Positions 1 through 7,942 of a stretch of DNA of 14,699 bases are shown here, piece after piece. This DNA is from a bacterium UBP1_UBA4783 (GTDB taxonomy: Bacteria > Krumholzibacteriota > Krumholzibacteriia > Krumholzibacteriales > Krumholzibacteriaceae): the NCBI GenBank assembly GCA_002403075.1, contig DHHB01000084.1:18764-33462 (forward strand), given 5' to 3'. A program made the position numbers and the translations under genes. Positions within the stretch are counted from its first letter, which is position 1, and each line of letters begins with the position of its first letter. The notes below the pieces were generated by a model. It saw only the letters and a program-made list of their open reading frames with translations, had not been told where the DNA came from and ran no database searches.

Positions 1-5
1 ACGAC

Positions 6-536
6 ATGCAAAAACGCACGAAGCGCCAAAGCCGCAAGGAGTTGCTTGAGCATCTTCAGAAAAAGAACGCGCAGCTCATGGCCCTCGACAAAGAGGCGAA
101 AGACGCGACGCAACAGCTTAAAAATAAAGAAGATAGACTACTTCGGCTCGCCGCCGAATTCGAGAACTACCGCAAGCGCACGCAGAGGGAATGGGAATTG
201 CATCAAAAACGTGCGAACGCCGATCTCATCAGGGAAATCCTCGGGGGGATCGACAACTTCGACCGTGCGTTCGCCGCTCTCGGCGCCACGGAAGAAGCGC
301 TCCAGGAAGGGTTGAAGCTCATTCACGCCGGACTCTTGGATATCCTCAAGAAAGCGGGCGTGAGGGAGATGGAGGCGATGGGAGCGAGGTTCGATCCTCA
401 GTACCACGAGGCGGTCGGCGAAATGGAGAGCGCGGATGTCGAGGAAGGCCGCGTCGCCGAGGTCGTGCAGAAAGGGTACCTGCTCCACGACGAGGTTCTG
501 CGGCCCGCGCGGGTGATGATCGCGAAGAAATCGTAA
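6..536 (+). CDS. grpE: GrpE, nucleotide exchange factor of DnaK
   Basis: GrpE is the cytosolic dimeric cofactor that releases ADP from DnaK and so resets the chaperone cycle. The 176-residue product has a charged, heptad-like N-terminal helix (about residues 10-70) containing the family block EFENYRKRTQRE (51-62). The C-terminal beta-domain follows, with FDPQYHEAV at 129-137 and GYLLHDEVLRPARVMIAKK near the end, both typical of GrpE. The length is close to that of the family, which is usually 180-200 residues. The ATG at position 6 has no visible ribosome binding site because the window begins there, so the true start may lie upstream. dnaK follows after 40 nt, the standard heat-shock arrangement. 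Any hrcA gene or CIRCE element would be outside the window. Confidence 0.95.
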   Translation: MQKRTKRQSRKELLEHLQKKNAQLMALDKEAKDATQQLKNKEDRLLRLAAEFENYRKRTQREWELHQKRANADLIREILGGIDNFDRAFAALGATEEALQEGLKLIHAGLLDILKKAGVREMEAMGARFDPQYHEAVGEMESADVEEGRVAEVVQKGYLLHDEVLRPARVMIAKKS

Positions 537-576
537 GGGCTTTCGGGGAATAGCTCAATCTAAAGGGGTCCTCACA

Positions 577-2412
577 ATGGCTAAAGTCATCGGCATCGAT
601 CTCGGAACGACGTACTCGTGCGTCGCCGTGATCGAAGGCGGCGAACCGGTCATCATCCCGAATCCGGAAGGGGGACGAACGACCCCCTCCGTCGTCGCGA
701 TCGCGAAGAACAACGAGAGGCTCGTCGGCCAGCTCGCCAAGCGCCAGTCCATCACGAATCCCGACAACACGGTCTACTCGATCAAGCGCTTCATGGGACG
801 CCGTTTTTCGGAAGCGGGCGACGAGATCAAGCGCGTTTCGTACTCGGTGAGCAAAGGCAAGGGGGACGAGATCCTCGTTCAGCTCAAGGACCGCGGCTAC
901 CAGCCTCCCGAGATCTCGGCCATGATCCTGCGGGCGCTCAAACATTCCGCGCAGGAGCACCTCGGCGAGGAGGTCTCGCAGGCGGTCATCACCGTGCCCG
1001 CGTACTTCAACGACGCTCAGCGTCAGGCCACGAAGGACGCCGGCCGGATCGCCGGGCTCGAGGTCCTACGCATCGTGAACGAACCCACGGCCGCGGCTCT
1101 CGCCTACGGTCTCGACAAGAAAAAATCCGGCAAGGTGGCCGTGTACGATCTCGGCGGCGGCACCTTCGACATTTCGATCCTCGAGCTCTCCGACGGCGTG
1201 TTTCAGGTCAAATCGACGAGCGGCGATACCCTGCTCGGCGGCGACGATTTCGACCGCGCCATCCAGGACTGGATCGTCGGGGATTTCAAGATGACGAGCG
1301 GCGTCGACCTCTCGAATGACCGGATGGCGATGCAGCGGATCCGCGAGGCGGCGGAAAAGGCAAAATGCGAGCTCTCGACCGTCCACGAAACGAACATCAA
1401 CCTTCCGTTCATCCACGCCGATCAGGACGGCCCGAAGCATCTCGACATGGTGCTGACCCGCGCGACGATGGAGAAGCTCGTTTATTCGCTCGTGCAGCGC
1501 ACCCTCGAGCCGTGCGAGCAGGCGCTCCGCGACGCGGGGCTCTCCGTGGGCGACATCGACGAGGTCATCCTCGTCGGCGGCTCGACGCGCACCCCGCTCG
1601 TGCGGAAGGTCGTGAAGGACTTCTTCAAGAGGGAACCGCACAAGGGGGTCAATCCGGACGAGGTCGTCGCTATGGGGGCCGCGATCCAGGCAGGCGTTCT
1701 CTCCGGCGAGGTCGACGAGCTCCTTCTCCTCGACGTCACGCCGCTCTCGCTCGGCATCGAGACCCTCGGCGGGCTCATGACGAAGCTCATCGAGCGCAAC
1801 ACGGCGATTCCCTGCCGCAAAAGCCAGATATTCTCGACCGCGACCGACAACCAGCCCGCCGTGAGCATCCACGTGGTGCAGGGCGAGCGGGAGATGGCGA
1901 AGGACAACCGCACGCTCGCGCGATTCGACCTCGTCGGCATCCCCGCCGCGCCGCGGGGCGTTCCGCAGATCGAGGTCTCGTTCGACATCGACGCGAACGG
2001 CATCGTGCACGTCTCGGCGAAGGACCTCGGCACCGGCAAGGAACAGAACATCCAGATCAAGGTTTCAAGCGGTCTCCGTCAGGAGGAGATCGACCGCATG
2101 CTCAAGGACGCCGAGGATCACGCGTCCGAGGACGAGCACAAACGCGCCGGCGTCAAGCTCCGTAACGACGCCGAGGTCCTCGTTTACTCCTCCGAGCAGA
2201 CGCTGCGCGACCACGGCGGCAGCGTCCCGGAGGACGACCGCGCGACGATCGAGGATTCGCTCCGGACGCTCAAGGCGCTCATCGCCGATCCAAACGCCGA
2301 TCTCGACGACCTGAAGCGGGCGAGCGAGCGGCTTTCGATTGCCGTGTATAAGATCGCGGAGAGCATGTATAATACGTCCGCCGGAAAGGAATTCGGCTCC
2401 GGCGGCTCGTGA
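577..2412 (+). CDS. dnaK: Hsp70 chaperone DnaK
   Basis: DnaK is the ATP-dependent cytosolic Hsp70 that binds exposed hydrophobic segments of clients delivered by DnaJ. The 611-residue product shows the Hsp70 ATPase signatures: GIDLGTTYSCVAV at residues 6-18, the phosphate-2 loop DLGGGTFD at 191-198 and the adenosine motif ILVGGSTRTPL at about 331-341. The substrate domain begins after the linker, with DVTPLSLGIETLGG from 386. The stretch between MGRRF and PPEIS has the longer form found in diderm DnaKs rather than the shortened form of many Gram-positives. The C-terminus is odd: it ends in FGSGGS soon after the lid helices and lacks the acidic EEV-type tail of E. coli DnaK (638 residues). An AAAGGGG sequence about 15 nt upstream may act as ribosome binding site. 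It lies between grpE and dnaJ, probably in one transcript. Confidence 0.98.
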   Translation: MAKVIGIDLGTTYSCVAVIEGGEPVIIPNPEGGRTTPSVVAIAKNNERLVGQLAKRQSITNPDNTVYSIKRFMGRRFSEAGDEIKRVSYSVSKGKGDEILVQLKDRGYQPPEISAMILRALKHSAQEHLGEEVSQAVITVPAYFNDAQRQATKDAGRIAGLEVLRIVNEPTAAALAYGLDKKKSGKVAVYDLGGGTFDISILELSDGVFQVKSTSGDTLLGGDDFDRAIQDWIVGDFKMTSGVDLSNDRMAMQRIREAAEKAKCELSTVHETNINLPFIHADQDGPKHLDMVLTRATMEKLVYSLVQRTLEPCEQALRDAGLSVGDIDEVILVGGSTRTPLVRKVVKDFFKREPHKGVNPDEVVAMGAAIQAGVLSGEVDELLLLDVTPLSLGIETLGGLMTKLIERNTAIPCRKSQIFSTATDNQPAVSIHVVQGEREMAKDNRTLARFDLVGIPAAPRGVPQIEVSFDIDANGIVHVSAKDLGTGKEQNIQIKVSSGLRQEEIDRMLKDAEDHASEDEHKRAGVKLRNDAEVLVYSSEQTLRDHGGSVPEDDRATIEDSLRTLKALIADPNADLDDLKRASERLSIAVYKIAESMYNTSAGKEFGSGGS

Positions 2413-2457
2413 GGGTGTTCCGTTCGTTGGCGTTCGATACGGTGAGTCTGGGGAGGC

Positions 2458-3603
2458 ATGACAAAGCGGGACTACTACGAGGTGCTCGGCGTCAGTCGGG
2501 ACGCGTCCCTCGATGACATCAAGAAGGCCTACCGGAAGCTCGCGCTTCAACATCATCCCGACCGCAATCCCGGCAACAAGGACGCCGAGGAGCGTTTCAA
2601 GGAAGCGACCGAGGCGTACGAGGTTCTCCGCGACGGGGAGAAGCGCGGCCGCTACAACCAGTTCGGACACAGCGGTGTGTCGGGACCGGCCGGAGGCGGG
2701 GGTTTCGAGGGCTTCTCGGGCGGCTTCGATCTGAGCGACGCGCTCCGCGCCTTCATGCGGGACTTCGGCGGGTTCGGTTTCGACGACTTCTTCGGCGGCG
2801 AGCGGCAGTCCCGGCGGCGGGGCGGAACGGCGGCCCGCGGAAACGACCTCCAGATACATCTCCGCCTCAGCCTGCGGGAAATAGCCACCGGCACGACGAA
2901 AAAGATCAAGGTGTCGCGCATGACCCCCTGCGCCCGATGCAAGGGAAAGGGCGTCAAGGACGGCTCGTCTCGGCAGGACTGCTCCACCTGCCGGGGAACG
3001 GGCGAGCTGCGCCAGATGTCCCGCTCGATCTTCGGGCAGTTCGTCAACATTCAGACCTGCCCCGCGTGCGGCGGCGACGGGACGATCGCGACCGATCCGT
3101 GTCCCTCGTGCCGGGGCGAAGGCCGGACCGAGGGCTCGAAGAGCGTCGAGGTCAAGATCCCGGCCGGCGTAGCGACGGGCAACTACATACGACTCGAAGG
3201 GCAAGGCGATCAAGGACCGCGCGGCGGGCCGGCGGGGGATCTCATCATCATCATCGAGGAAGCCGAGGACGAGCTCTTCGAGCGCCACGGGTACGACGTT
3301 CTCTACGATCTTCCCGTGAGCTTCTCGCAGCTCGCGCTCGGCGCGCGTATCGAAATCCCGACGCTCGACGGAACGGCCGCCGTCAAGATCCCGCCCGGCA
3401 CGCAGTCGCACAAGATCCTGCGCCTGAAGGGAAAGGGCCTCCCGCACCTGAACGCCTACGGAAAGGGCGACCAGCTCGTGCGCCTGACGGCGTACACGCC
3501 GCAGAGCCTGTCCAAGGAGGAGCGCGAGACCTTCGAGCGGCTCGAGCGCTCGACGCGCGACAAGCCTCCCGCCGCGGGGAGATCAGCCCGCGGAGACCGG
3601 TGA
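2458..3603 (+). CDS. dnaJ: Hsp40 co-chaperone DnaJ
   Basis: DnaJ delivers unfolded clients to DnaK and stimulates its ATPase. The 381-residue product is a complete type I DnaJ. The J domain occupies residues 1-70 with the catalytic HPD at 33-35. A Gly/Phe-rich linker covers about 77-115. Four CxxCxGxG zinc modules follow: CARCKGKG (158), CSTCRGTG (175), CPACGGDG (201) and CPSCRGEG (215). The C-terminal client-binding domains come last. The start is fixed by the canonical N-terminus MTKRDYYEVLG. The nearby GGGGAGG ends only 1 nt before the ATG, so GGTGAG further upstream may serve instead. The gene follows dnaK by 45 nt, and its stop codon overlaps the start of rsmE. Confidence 0.98.
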   Translation: MTKRDYYEVLGVSRDASLDDIKKAYRKLALQHHPDRNPGNKDAEERFKEATEAYEVLRDGEKRGRYNQFGHSGVSGPAGGGGFEGFSGGFDLSDALRAFMRDFGGFGFDDFFGGERQSRRRGGTAARGNDLQIHLRLSLREIATGTTKKIKVSRMTPCARCKGKGVKDGSSRQDCSTCRGTGELRQMSRSIFGQFVNIQTCPACGGDGTIATDPCPSCRGEGRTEGSKSVEVKIPAGVATGNYIRLEGQGDQGPRGGPAGDLIIIIEEAEDELFERHGYDVLYDLPVSFSQLALGARIEIPTLDGTAAVKIPPGTQSHKILRLKGKGLPHLNAYGKGDQLVRLTAYTPQSLSKEERETFERLERSTRDKPPAAGRSARGDR

Positions 3604-4322
3604 AAACACGCTATTTCATCGTATCGCCCGGCGCGGAACGGGACGGCCTCATCGTCCTCGACGGACCGGAGTTTCATCACGGCATGCGCGTGTCCCGCGT
3701 TCGAGACGGAGAGAGCGTACGGCTCATCGACGGACGCGGCGGCCTCTACGACGCATGCGTCGTGCGGATCGAGAGCGACCGGGCGGTGCTCCGCGTTCTC
3801 TCCTTCGCCGAGACGCCGCCCCCTCCGCCCGTGGATATCGCTCTCGGCTTCATCAAGGCGCCGCGGCTCGATATCGCCGTGGAGAAATGCACCGAGATCG
3901 GCGTGAGGACGATCCTTCCCTTCCGGTCGGAGCGGTGCGTCCGGCGCGGGGAGGCGGGGGAGGAAGACGCGGCGCTCGACCGGCTCCGCCGCAAGGCCGT
4001 CGCCTCGTGCAAGCAATCGGGCAGAGCCCACGTCCCCGCGATCGAGAGCGTCGAAAGCCTCGACGGTCTCGCGGGGAGAATCGCGTCGTACGCCCGCGCG
4101 TTCCTCGCCGATCAGTCGGGCGGCCTGTCGACGCCGGCGGGTCCGTTCCCGGGCGCCGTGCTCGGCATCGTGGGGCCCGAGGGCGGGTTCTCGGCGCCGG
4201 AGATCGCGCGGCTGGCCGCCGCGGGCGCCGTGCCGGTTTCGCTCGGCGCGGCGAGGCTCCGCGCGGAGACCGCGGCGATATGCCTCTCCTTCAAGCTCGC
4301 GGAGGAGTTTCGGACGGGGTGA
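3600..4322 (+). CDS. rsmE: 16S rRNA (uracil-1498-N3)-methyltransferase RsmE
   Basis: RsmE belongs to the SPOUT (trefoil-knot) methyltransferases and methylates U1498 in the decoding region of 16S rRNA using S-adenosylmethionine. The 240-residue product has an N-terminal PUA-like part (about 1-70, with FHHGMRVSRVRDGE), then EKCTEIGV at 95-102 and SCKQSGR at 136-142. The knot motifs that bind SAM are GIVGPEGGFS (189-198) and LGAARLRAETAA (215-226). The start is a GTG that shares the overlap GTGA with the dnaJ stop, giving a 4-nt overlap and probable translational coupling. No other start in this frame fits the family N-terminus. prmA, often found between dnaJ and rsmE, is absent. No clear terminator is visible in the 83 nt before the next promoter. 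Confidence 0.95.
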   Translation: MKTRYFIVSPGAERDGLIVLDGPEFHHGMRVSRVRDGESVRLIDGRGGLYDACVVRIESDRAVLRVLSFAETPPPPPVDIALGFIKAPRLDIAVEKCTEIGVRTILPFRSERCVRRGEAGEEDAALDRLRRKAVASCKQSGRAHVPAIESVESLDGLAGRIASYARAFLADQSGGLSTPAGPFPGAVLGIVGPEGGFSAPEIARLAAAGAVPVSLGAARLRAETAAICLSFKLAEEFRTG

Positions 4323-4405
4323 GGCGCCGGCGTCGGCTGCGCGGAGGAACCGCTCAGCGCTCCCGGGCGTCCTGCGCCGCGTGGGGTCCCATCCGTCCGG
4401 TCCGC

Positions 4406-4435
4406 TTGACACCGGGCGCGGATCGCGCGTATAGT
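4406..4435 (+). promoter_or_regulatory. sigma-70 type promoter for the yqeY-rpoD operon
   Basis: TTGACA at 4406-4411 is separated by 18 bp from TATAGT at 4430-4435, close to the housekeeping consensus in an otherwise GC-rich 155-bp gap. Transcription would begin near 4442, giving a 5' leader of about 36 nt before the yqeY ATG. The rest of the gap (4323-4405) shows only short GC hairpins and no T-run. Confidence 0.75.
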
Positions 4436-4477
4436 GGCGGCAAGGGACTCGGCCGAAATCGCGCAAGGGGGGGATCC

Positions 4478-4936
4478 ATGGCTGGAAACGAAATGGCCAA
4501 GCGCCTCGCGGACGATCTCAAAACCGCGGTCAAGGCGAAGGACAAGGATCGTATCGCCGTCCTCAGAATGATCCTCAGCGCCCTCAAGAACGCGGAGCTC
4601 GAGGAACGCGAGGAGCTCTCCGACGACATGGAGCTCGCCGTCATCGCGGGGCACGCGCGCCGCGTCAGGGAATCGATCGAGGAGTTCAGAAAAGGGGACC
4701 GCCCGGACCTCGTCGAGAAAGAGGAGCGCGAGCTCGCGATCGTCATGTCCTACCTTCCCGAGCAGATGAGCGACGACGACATTCGGCGCGAGGCGGCCGC
4801 GATCGTGGTCGAAACCGGAGCCGCCGGACCGCGCGACATGGGAAAAGTGATGGGTGAGATGATGAAACGGTTCAAGGGCCGCGTCGACGGGGCCGCCGTG
4901 AACCGTGCCGTTACGGAACTTCTCAGGAAAGCGTAG
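4478..4936 (+). CDS. yqeY: YqeY/GatB-like domain protein
   Basis: The 152-residue product is a member of the YqeY family. These are small helical proteins related to the C-terminal tRNA-binding domain of GatB; their exact role is unsettled. It matches the family in length and sequence: an N-terminal helical half (LADDLKTAVKAKDKDRIAVLR, then LSALKNAELE), the segment EEFRKGDRPDLVEKEERELA in the middle, SYLPEQMSDDDI at 91-102, and the closing MGKVMGEMMKRFKGRVDG near 121-138. The ATG is preceded by a G-rich stretch (4467-4473) with suitable spacing, and a good promoter lies just upstream. In many genomes rpsU precedes yqeY in this operon. Here no rpsU fits between the promoter and yqeY. cvpA follows after 7 nt. 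Confidence 0.9.
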   Translation: MAGNEMAKRLADDLKTAVKAKDKDRIAVLRMILSALKNAELEEREELSDDMELAVIAGHARRVRESIEEFRKGDRPDLVEKEERELAIVMSYLPEQMSDDDIRREAAAIVVETGAAGPRDMGKVMGEMMKRFKGRVDGAAVNRAVTELLRKA

Positions 4937-4943
4937 GCGCCGT

Positions 4944-5507
4944 ATGGACATCGTCACGAGCGTCGTCATCGCGCTCATCGTGCTCTTTTTCTTCATCGAC
5001 GGGATCAGGCGCGGTCTGTTCCGCGCCGTCTTCGAGATCGCCGGCCTCATCGCGGCGTTCGTGTGCGGCTACTACTTCGGGCACAGGATCGCCGAGGCGC
5101 TCGCGGGATCGTTGAGGGTTTCCCAGCCGGCTCTTCTGTATTTCTTCTCTTTCGTCGTCTTCATCGCGGTGGTCGTCGTCTTTCATCTCGTCGGCCTCGT
5201 GATCCAGAAGATCGTGAGCGCCACCGTTCTCGGGCCGGTCGACAGGATCGGCGGCGCGGTGTTCGGCGCTCTGAAGGGAGTGCTTGTCGTGAGCCTCCTG
5301 CTCGTCATCCTCGCGTGGCTCCCGCTTCCGAAGGCGTTCAAGGAGGACATTCGCGAGAACGCCCTCGCCTCGAGGATCTATCCCGTGCTGCCGGAAACGT
5401 ACCGCCTCATCATGAGGAGCGTTCCCCCGGGGCCCGCGGTCCCGATCGACCGTATGGAAGACCGCCCGGAGGAATCCCGGGAAACCGTGCGGCGGGGAAC
5501 CGCGTAA
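4944..5507 (+). CDS. cvpA: CvpA family inner-membrane protein
   Basis: The 187-residue product is an integral membrane protein of the CvpA (colicin V production) family. Its molecular role is not settled, though links to envelope homeostasis have been reported. Four hydrophobic segments are visible at about residues 4-20, 27-46, 64-86 and 102-127. The family landmarks are DGIRRGLFRAVFEIAGL after the first helix and the glycine-rich DRIGGAVFGALKGVLVV before the last. The C-terminal 60 residues are hydrophilic and end in a charged, low-complexity tail. The ATG lies 7 nt after the yqeY stop without a strong ribosome binding site, so translational coupling to yqeY is likely. A cvpA-mutS2 pairing is common in bacteria. 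Confidence 0.88.
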   Translation: MDIVTSVVIALIVLFFFIDGIRRGLFRAVFEIAGLIAAFVCGYYFGHRIAEALAGSLRVSQPALLYFFSFVVFIAVVVVFHLVGLVIQKIVSATVLGPVDRIGGAVFGALKGVLVVSLLLVILAWLPLPKAFKEDIRENALASRIYPVLPETYRLIMRSVPPGPAVPIDRMEDRPEESRETVRRGTA

Positions 5508-5555
5508 TCTACTGTACAGAGCGTGTCGAACGGCTCCGTGCCCCCGGTTGCGCCG

Positions 5556-7934
5556 ATGCATGACGATTTCGCACATACCGCCGAAAAGCTCGAGTTCGGA
5601 CAGGTCCTCGAGATCGTCGCTTCGTGCGCGCGGAGCGACCGATCGAAGGCGCTGATCCGCGCCCTCGCGCCGTTCGACTCCCCGGAGGACGCCGAGCGCG
5701 GTTGCCGGGAAATCCTCGAGATCGTCCGGCTGCGGGAGGCCGGCGAGGCGATTCCGCTGGGCGGCTGGCAGGACTCTCACGCCCTCGTTTCGCTCGCGAG
5801 AGCGGAGGGACACCTCTTCGGCGGAGCGGAGCTCGCCGCGATCGCCGCGGGCGAGTCGAGGGCCGCCGAGGTGCGGGAGTTCCTCGATCGCCGCCGCGAA
5901 GAGCTTCCGATCCTCTCGGCGCGCGCCGACGTCTTCACGATACAAACCGGGTTCACGCAGCGCGTCGCGCGCGCGATCGGGCGCGATTTCGAGGTTCTCG
6001 ACGCCGCGAGCCCGAAGCTCGCCCGCCTGCGCGGCGAGGCCGCCGCCCTTCGGACGCAGCTTCGCCGCCGGCTCGCCGATTACACGGCGCGGATCGGCGG
6101 CGGCAAGGGGTATGAGTTCGTGACGATCCGGGGGGAGCGGTACGTCGTCTCGCTTCCGCGCGGCGAAGCGGGCCGCGTCCGCGGCGTCGTGCATCAGACG
6201 AGCGGAAGCGGCGCCTCCCTCTACGTCGAACCGATGGAGTTCGTCGACGGAAACAACCGGCTCGAATCGCTTCTCGAGGACGAGCGCCGCGAGGTGACCC
6301 GGATCCTCCTCGAGCTCTCATCCGAGGTGTTCGCCGCCCGCGAGGCCTTTCTCGGCAATCAGGACGCGCTTCGGGATATCGATTGCGCGGCGGCGAAGGC
6401 GGAGATAGCGGGCCGCTTCCGGTGCATCCTGCCCGAGCACGGCGACGGGGGAACGCTCGCGCTCCTCGGCGCGCGTCATCCTCTTCTCGAGAAGCGCTTC
6501 GCCGACGAGGGCGCGGGACGGGCGGCGCGGCCGCTCGACGTGCGCTGCCCGGCCGACCTGCGCGCGCTCGTGATATCGGGCCCGAACGCCGGCGGGAAGA
6601 CGGTGGCGCTCAAAACGATCGGGCTGCTCGTCGTCATGGACCGCGCGGGACTTCCCGTGCCGTGCGCGGAGGGCTCCGTTCTGCCCCGCTACGACGCGGT
6701 CTTCGTGGACATCGGAGACGATCAGTCGATCGAGGCGTCTCTCAGCACCTTCTCCTCCCGCGTCACGCGCCTGCGGGGGATCATGGAGCGGGCGAACGAT
6801 CGATCGCTCGTGCTCATCGACGAGATCGGCGACGGCACGGATCCCGACGAGGGGGCGGCGCTCGCCCAAGCCGCTCTCGAGCATCTCATGGAGCGGTGCG
6901 GCCGCGTCATCGTGACGACGCATCTCACGGCGCTGAAGGGCTGGGCCCACGACACGGCGGGGGCGATGAACGCGACGCTCGATTTCGACTCCGACAACCT
7001 CGAGCCGCTCTTCGTGCTCAGGATGGGCGTGCCGGGCAGAAGCTGGGGGATCGACATGGCCGGACGAATCGGACTTCCGCGCCCTATCATCGACCGGGCC
7101 CGTTCGATGATCGGCGCCGAGAAGCTCCATCTCGAGGAGCTCCTCTCGCATCTCGAGAAGGCCGAGCGGATCGCCGAGGCCGAGCGGCGCGAGCTCGTCC
7201 GGAAGGAAAGCGTCCTCTCCGAGCTCGTCGCGAGCTACCGCGACCGACTCGACCGCTTCGAGAAGGACCGGGACGATCTCCTCGCGCGTTCGCGGCGGGA
7301 GGCGCTCGACATCGTGACGACGACGCGCCGCGACATGGAGACGCTCATACGGGAGATCAAGACCGCGCAGGCGGGTCGCTCGACGATCCGGGACGCGCAC
7401 GCGCGCGTGGAAGAGAAGCGCGGGGAGTTCGAGCGGCAGCTCGCGTCCGCGAAGAAGCCGCCGCCCGCCGAGCCGCTCACGGGCGATGAGATCCGGCCGG
7501 GGGAGTGGGCGCTGGTCGGAAGCCTCGGCAAGGAGGGGCGGGTGCTCTCCGCCGACGGGCCGCGCGTTTTTCTGGAGCTCGACGGCGGTCTCCGCGTCGA
7601 AACGGGCCGCGAGGATCTCTTCCGGCCCGGGCGCGCCGCCGGGCGCCGGCGCGAGCCGTCGGCGTCGTGGAGCGTTGAGTCGCACGAGGCCGTGTCCGGC
7701 GAGCTCAGCGTTCGCGGGCTCGAGCGCGCCGAGGCGCTCGAGATGGTCGACGCGTTTCTCGACCGCGCCGTTCTGCAGGGGCTCTCCTCGGTCGTCATCA
7801 TACACGGCATCGGCAAGGGGATATTGAAGCGCGCCCTGTACGACACGCTGCGCCGCGATCCGCGCGTCGCCGGCGTCCGGCCGGGGGAGCCGGCGCGCGG
7901 CGGCGACGGCGTCGCGGTCGTCGATCTCAAGTAG
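5556..7934 (+). CDS. mutS2: MutS2 family ATPase with Smr domain
   Basis: MutS2 is a MutS-like ABC-type ATPase without mismatch-recognition domains. Family members act on branched or recombination DNA, and in some bacteria on collided ribosomes. From this ATG the protein has 792 residues. It shows the Walker A GPNAGGKT at 342-349, Walker B LVLIDEIG near 418-425 followed by GTDPDEGAAL, a long coiled-coil region (about 520-640), a KOW-like segment (WALVGSLGKEGRV) and a C-terminal Smr domain from about 716 with HGIGKG. The Smr entry motif reads LSVRG rather than the usual LDLRG. The start is uncertain. GTG at 5523 would add 11 residues, but the ATG sits closer to the family N-terminus (EKLEFGQVLE), and neither has a good ribosome binding site. 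dnaG follows after 8 nt. Confidence 0.95.
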   Translation: MHDDFAHTAEKLEFGQVLEIVASCARSDRSKALIRALAPFDSPEDAERGCREILEIVRLREAGEAIPLGGWQDSHALVSLARAEGHLFGGAELAAIAAGESRAAEVREFLDRRREELPILSARADVFTIQTGFTQRVARAIGRDFEVLDAASPKLARLRGEAAALRTQLRRRLADYTARIGGGKGYEFVTIRGERYVVSLPRGEAGRVRGVVHQTSGSGASLYVEPMEFVDGNNRLESLLEDERREVTRILLELSSEVFAAREAFLGNQDALRDIDCAAAKAEIAGRFRCILPEHGDGGTLALLGARHPLLEKRFADEGAGRAARPLDVRCPADLRALVISGPNAGGKTVALKTIGLLVVMDRAGLPVPCAEGSVLPRYDAVFVDIGDDQSIEASLSTFSSRVTRLRGIMERANDRSLVLIDEIGDGTDPDEGAALAQAALEHLMERCGRVIVTTHLTALKGWAHDTAGAMNATLDFDSDNLEPLFVLRMGVPGRSWGIDMAGRIGLPRPIIDRARSMIGAEKLHLEELLSHLEKAERIAEAERRELVRKESVLSELVASYRDRLDRFEKDRDDLLARSRREALDIVTTTRRDMETLIREIKTAQAGRSTIRDAHARVEEKRGEFERQLASAKKPPPAEPLTGDEIRPGEWALVGSLGKEGRVLSADGPRVFLELDGGLRVETGREDLFRPGRAAGRRREPSASWSVESHEAVSGELSVRGLERAEALEMVDAFLDRAVLQGLSSVVIIHGIGKGILKRALYDTLRRDPRVAGVRPGEPARGGDGVAVVDLK

Positions 7935-7942
7935 CGAGGCGT

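Noticed and set aside
2368..2373. TATAAT inside the 3' end of dnaK as a promoter for dnaJ
   Set aside because: No acceptable -35 sequence lies 16-18 bp upstream, and dnaJ is expected to be co-transcribed with dnaK.
5512..5519. CTGTACAG palindrome before mutS2 as an operator
   Set aside because: Eight-base palindromes are common by chance, there is no promoter beside it, and the gap appears to be internal to the operon.
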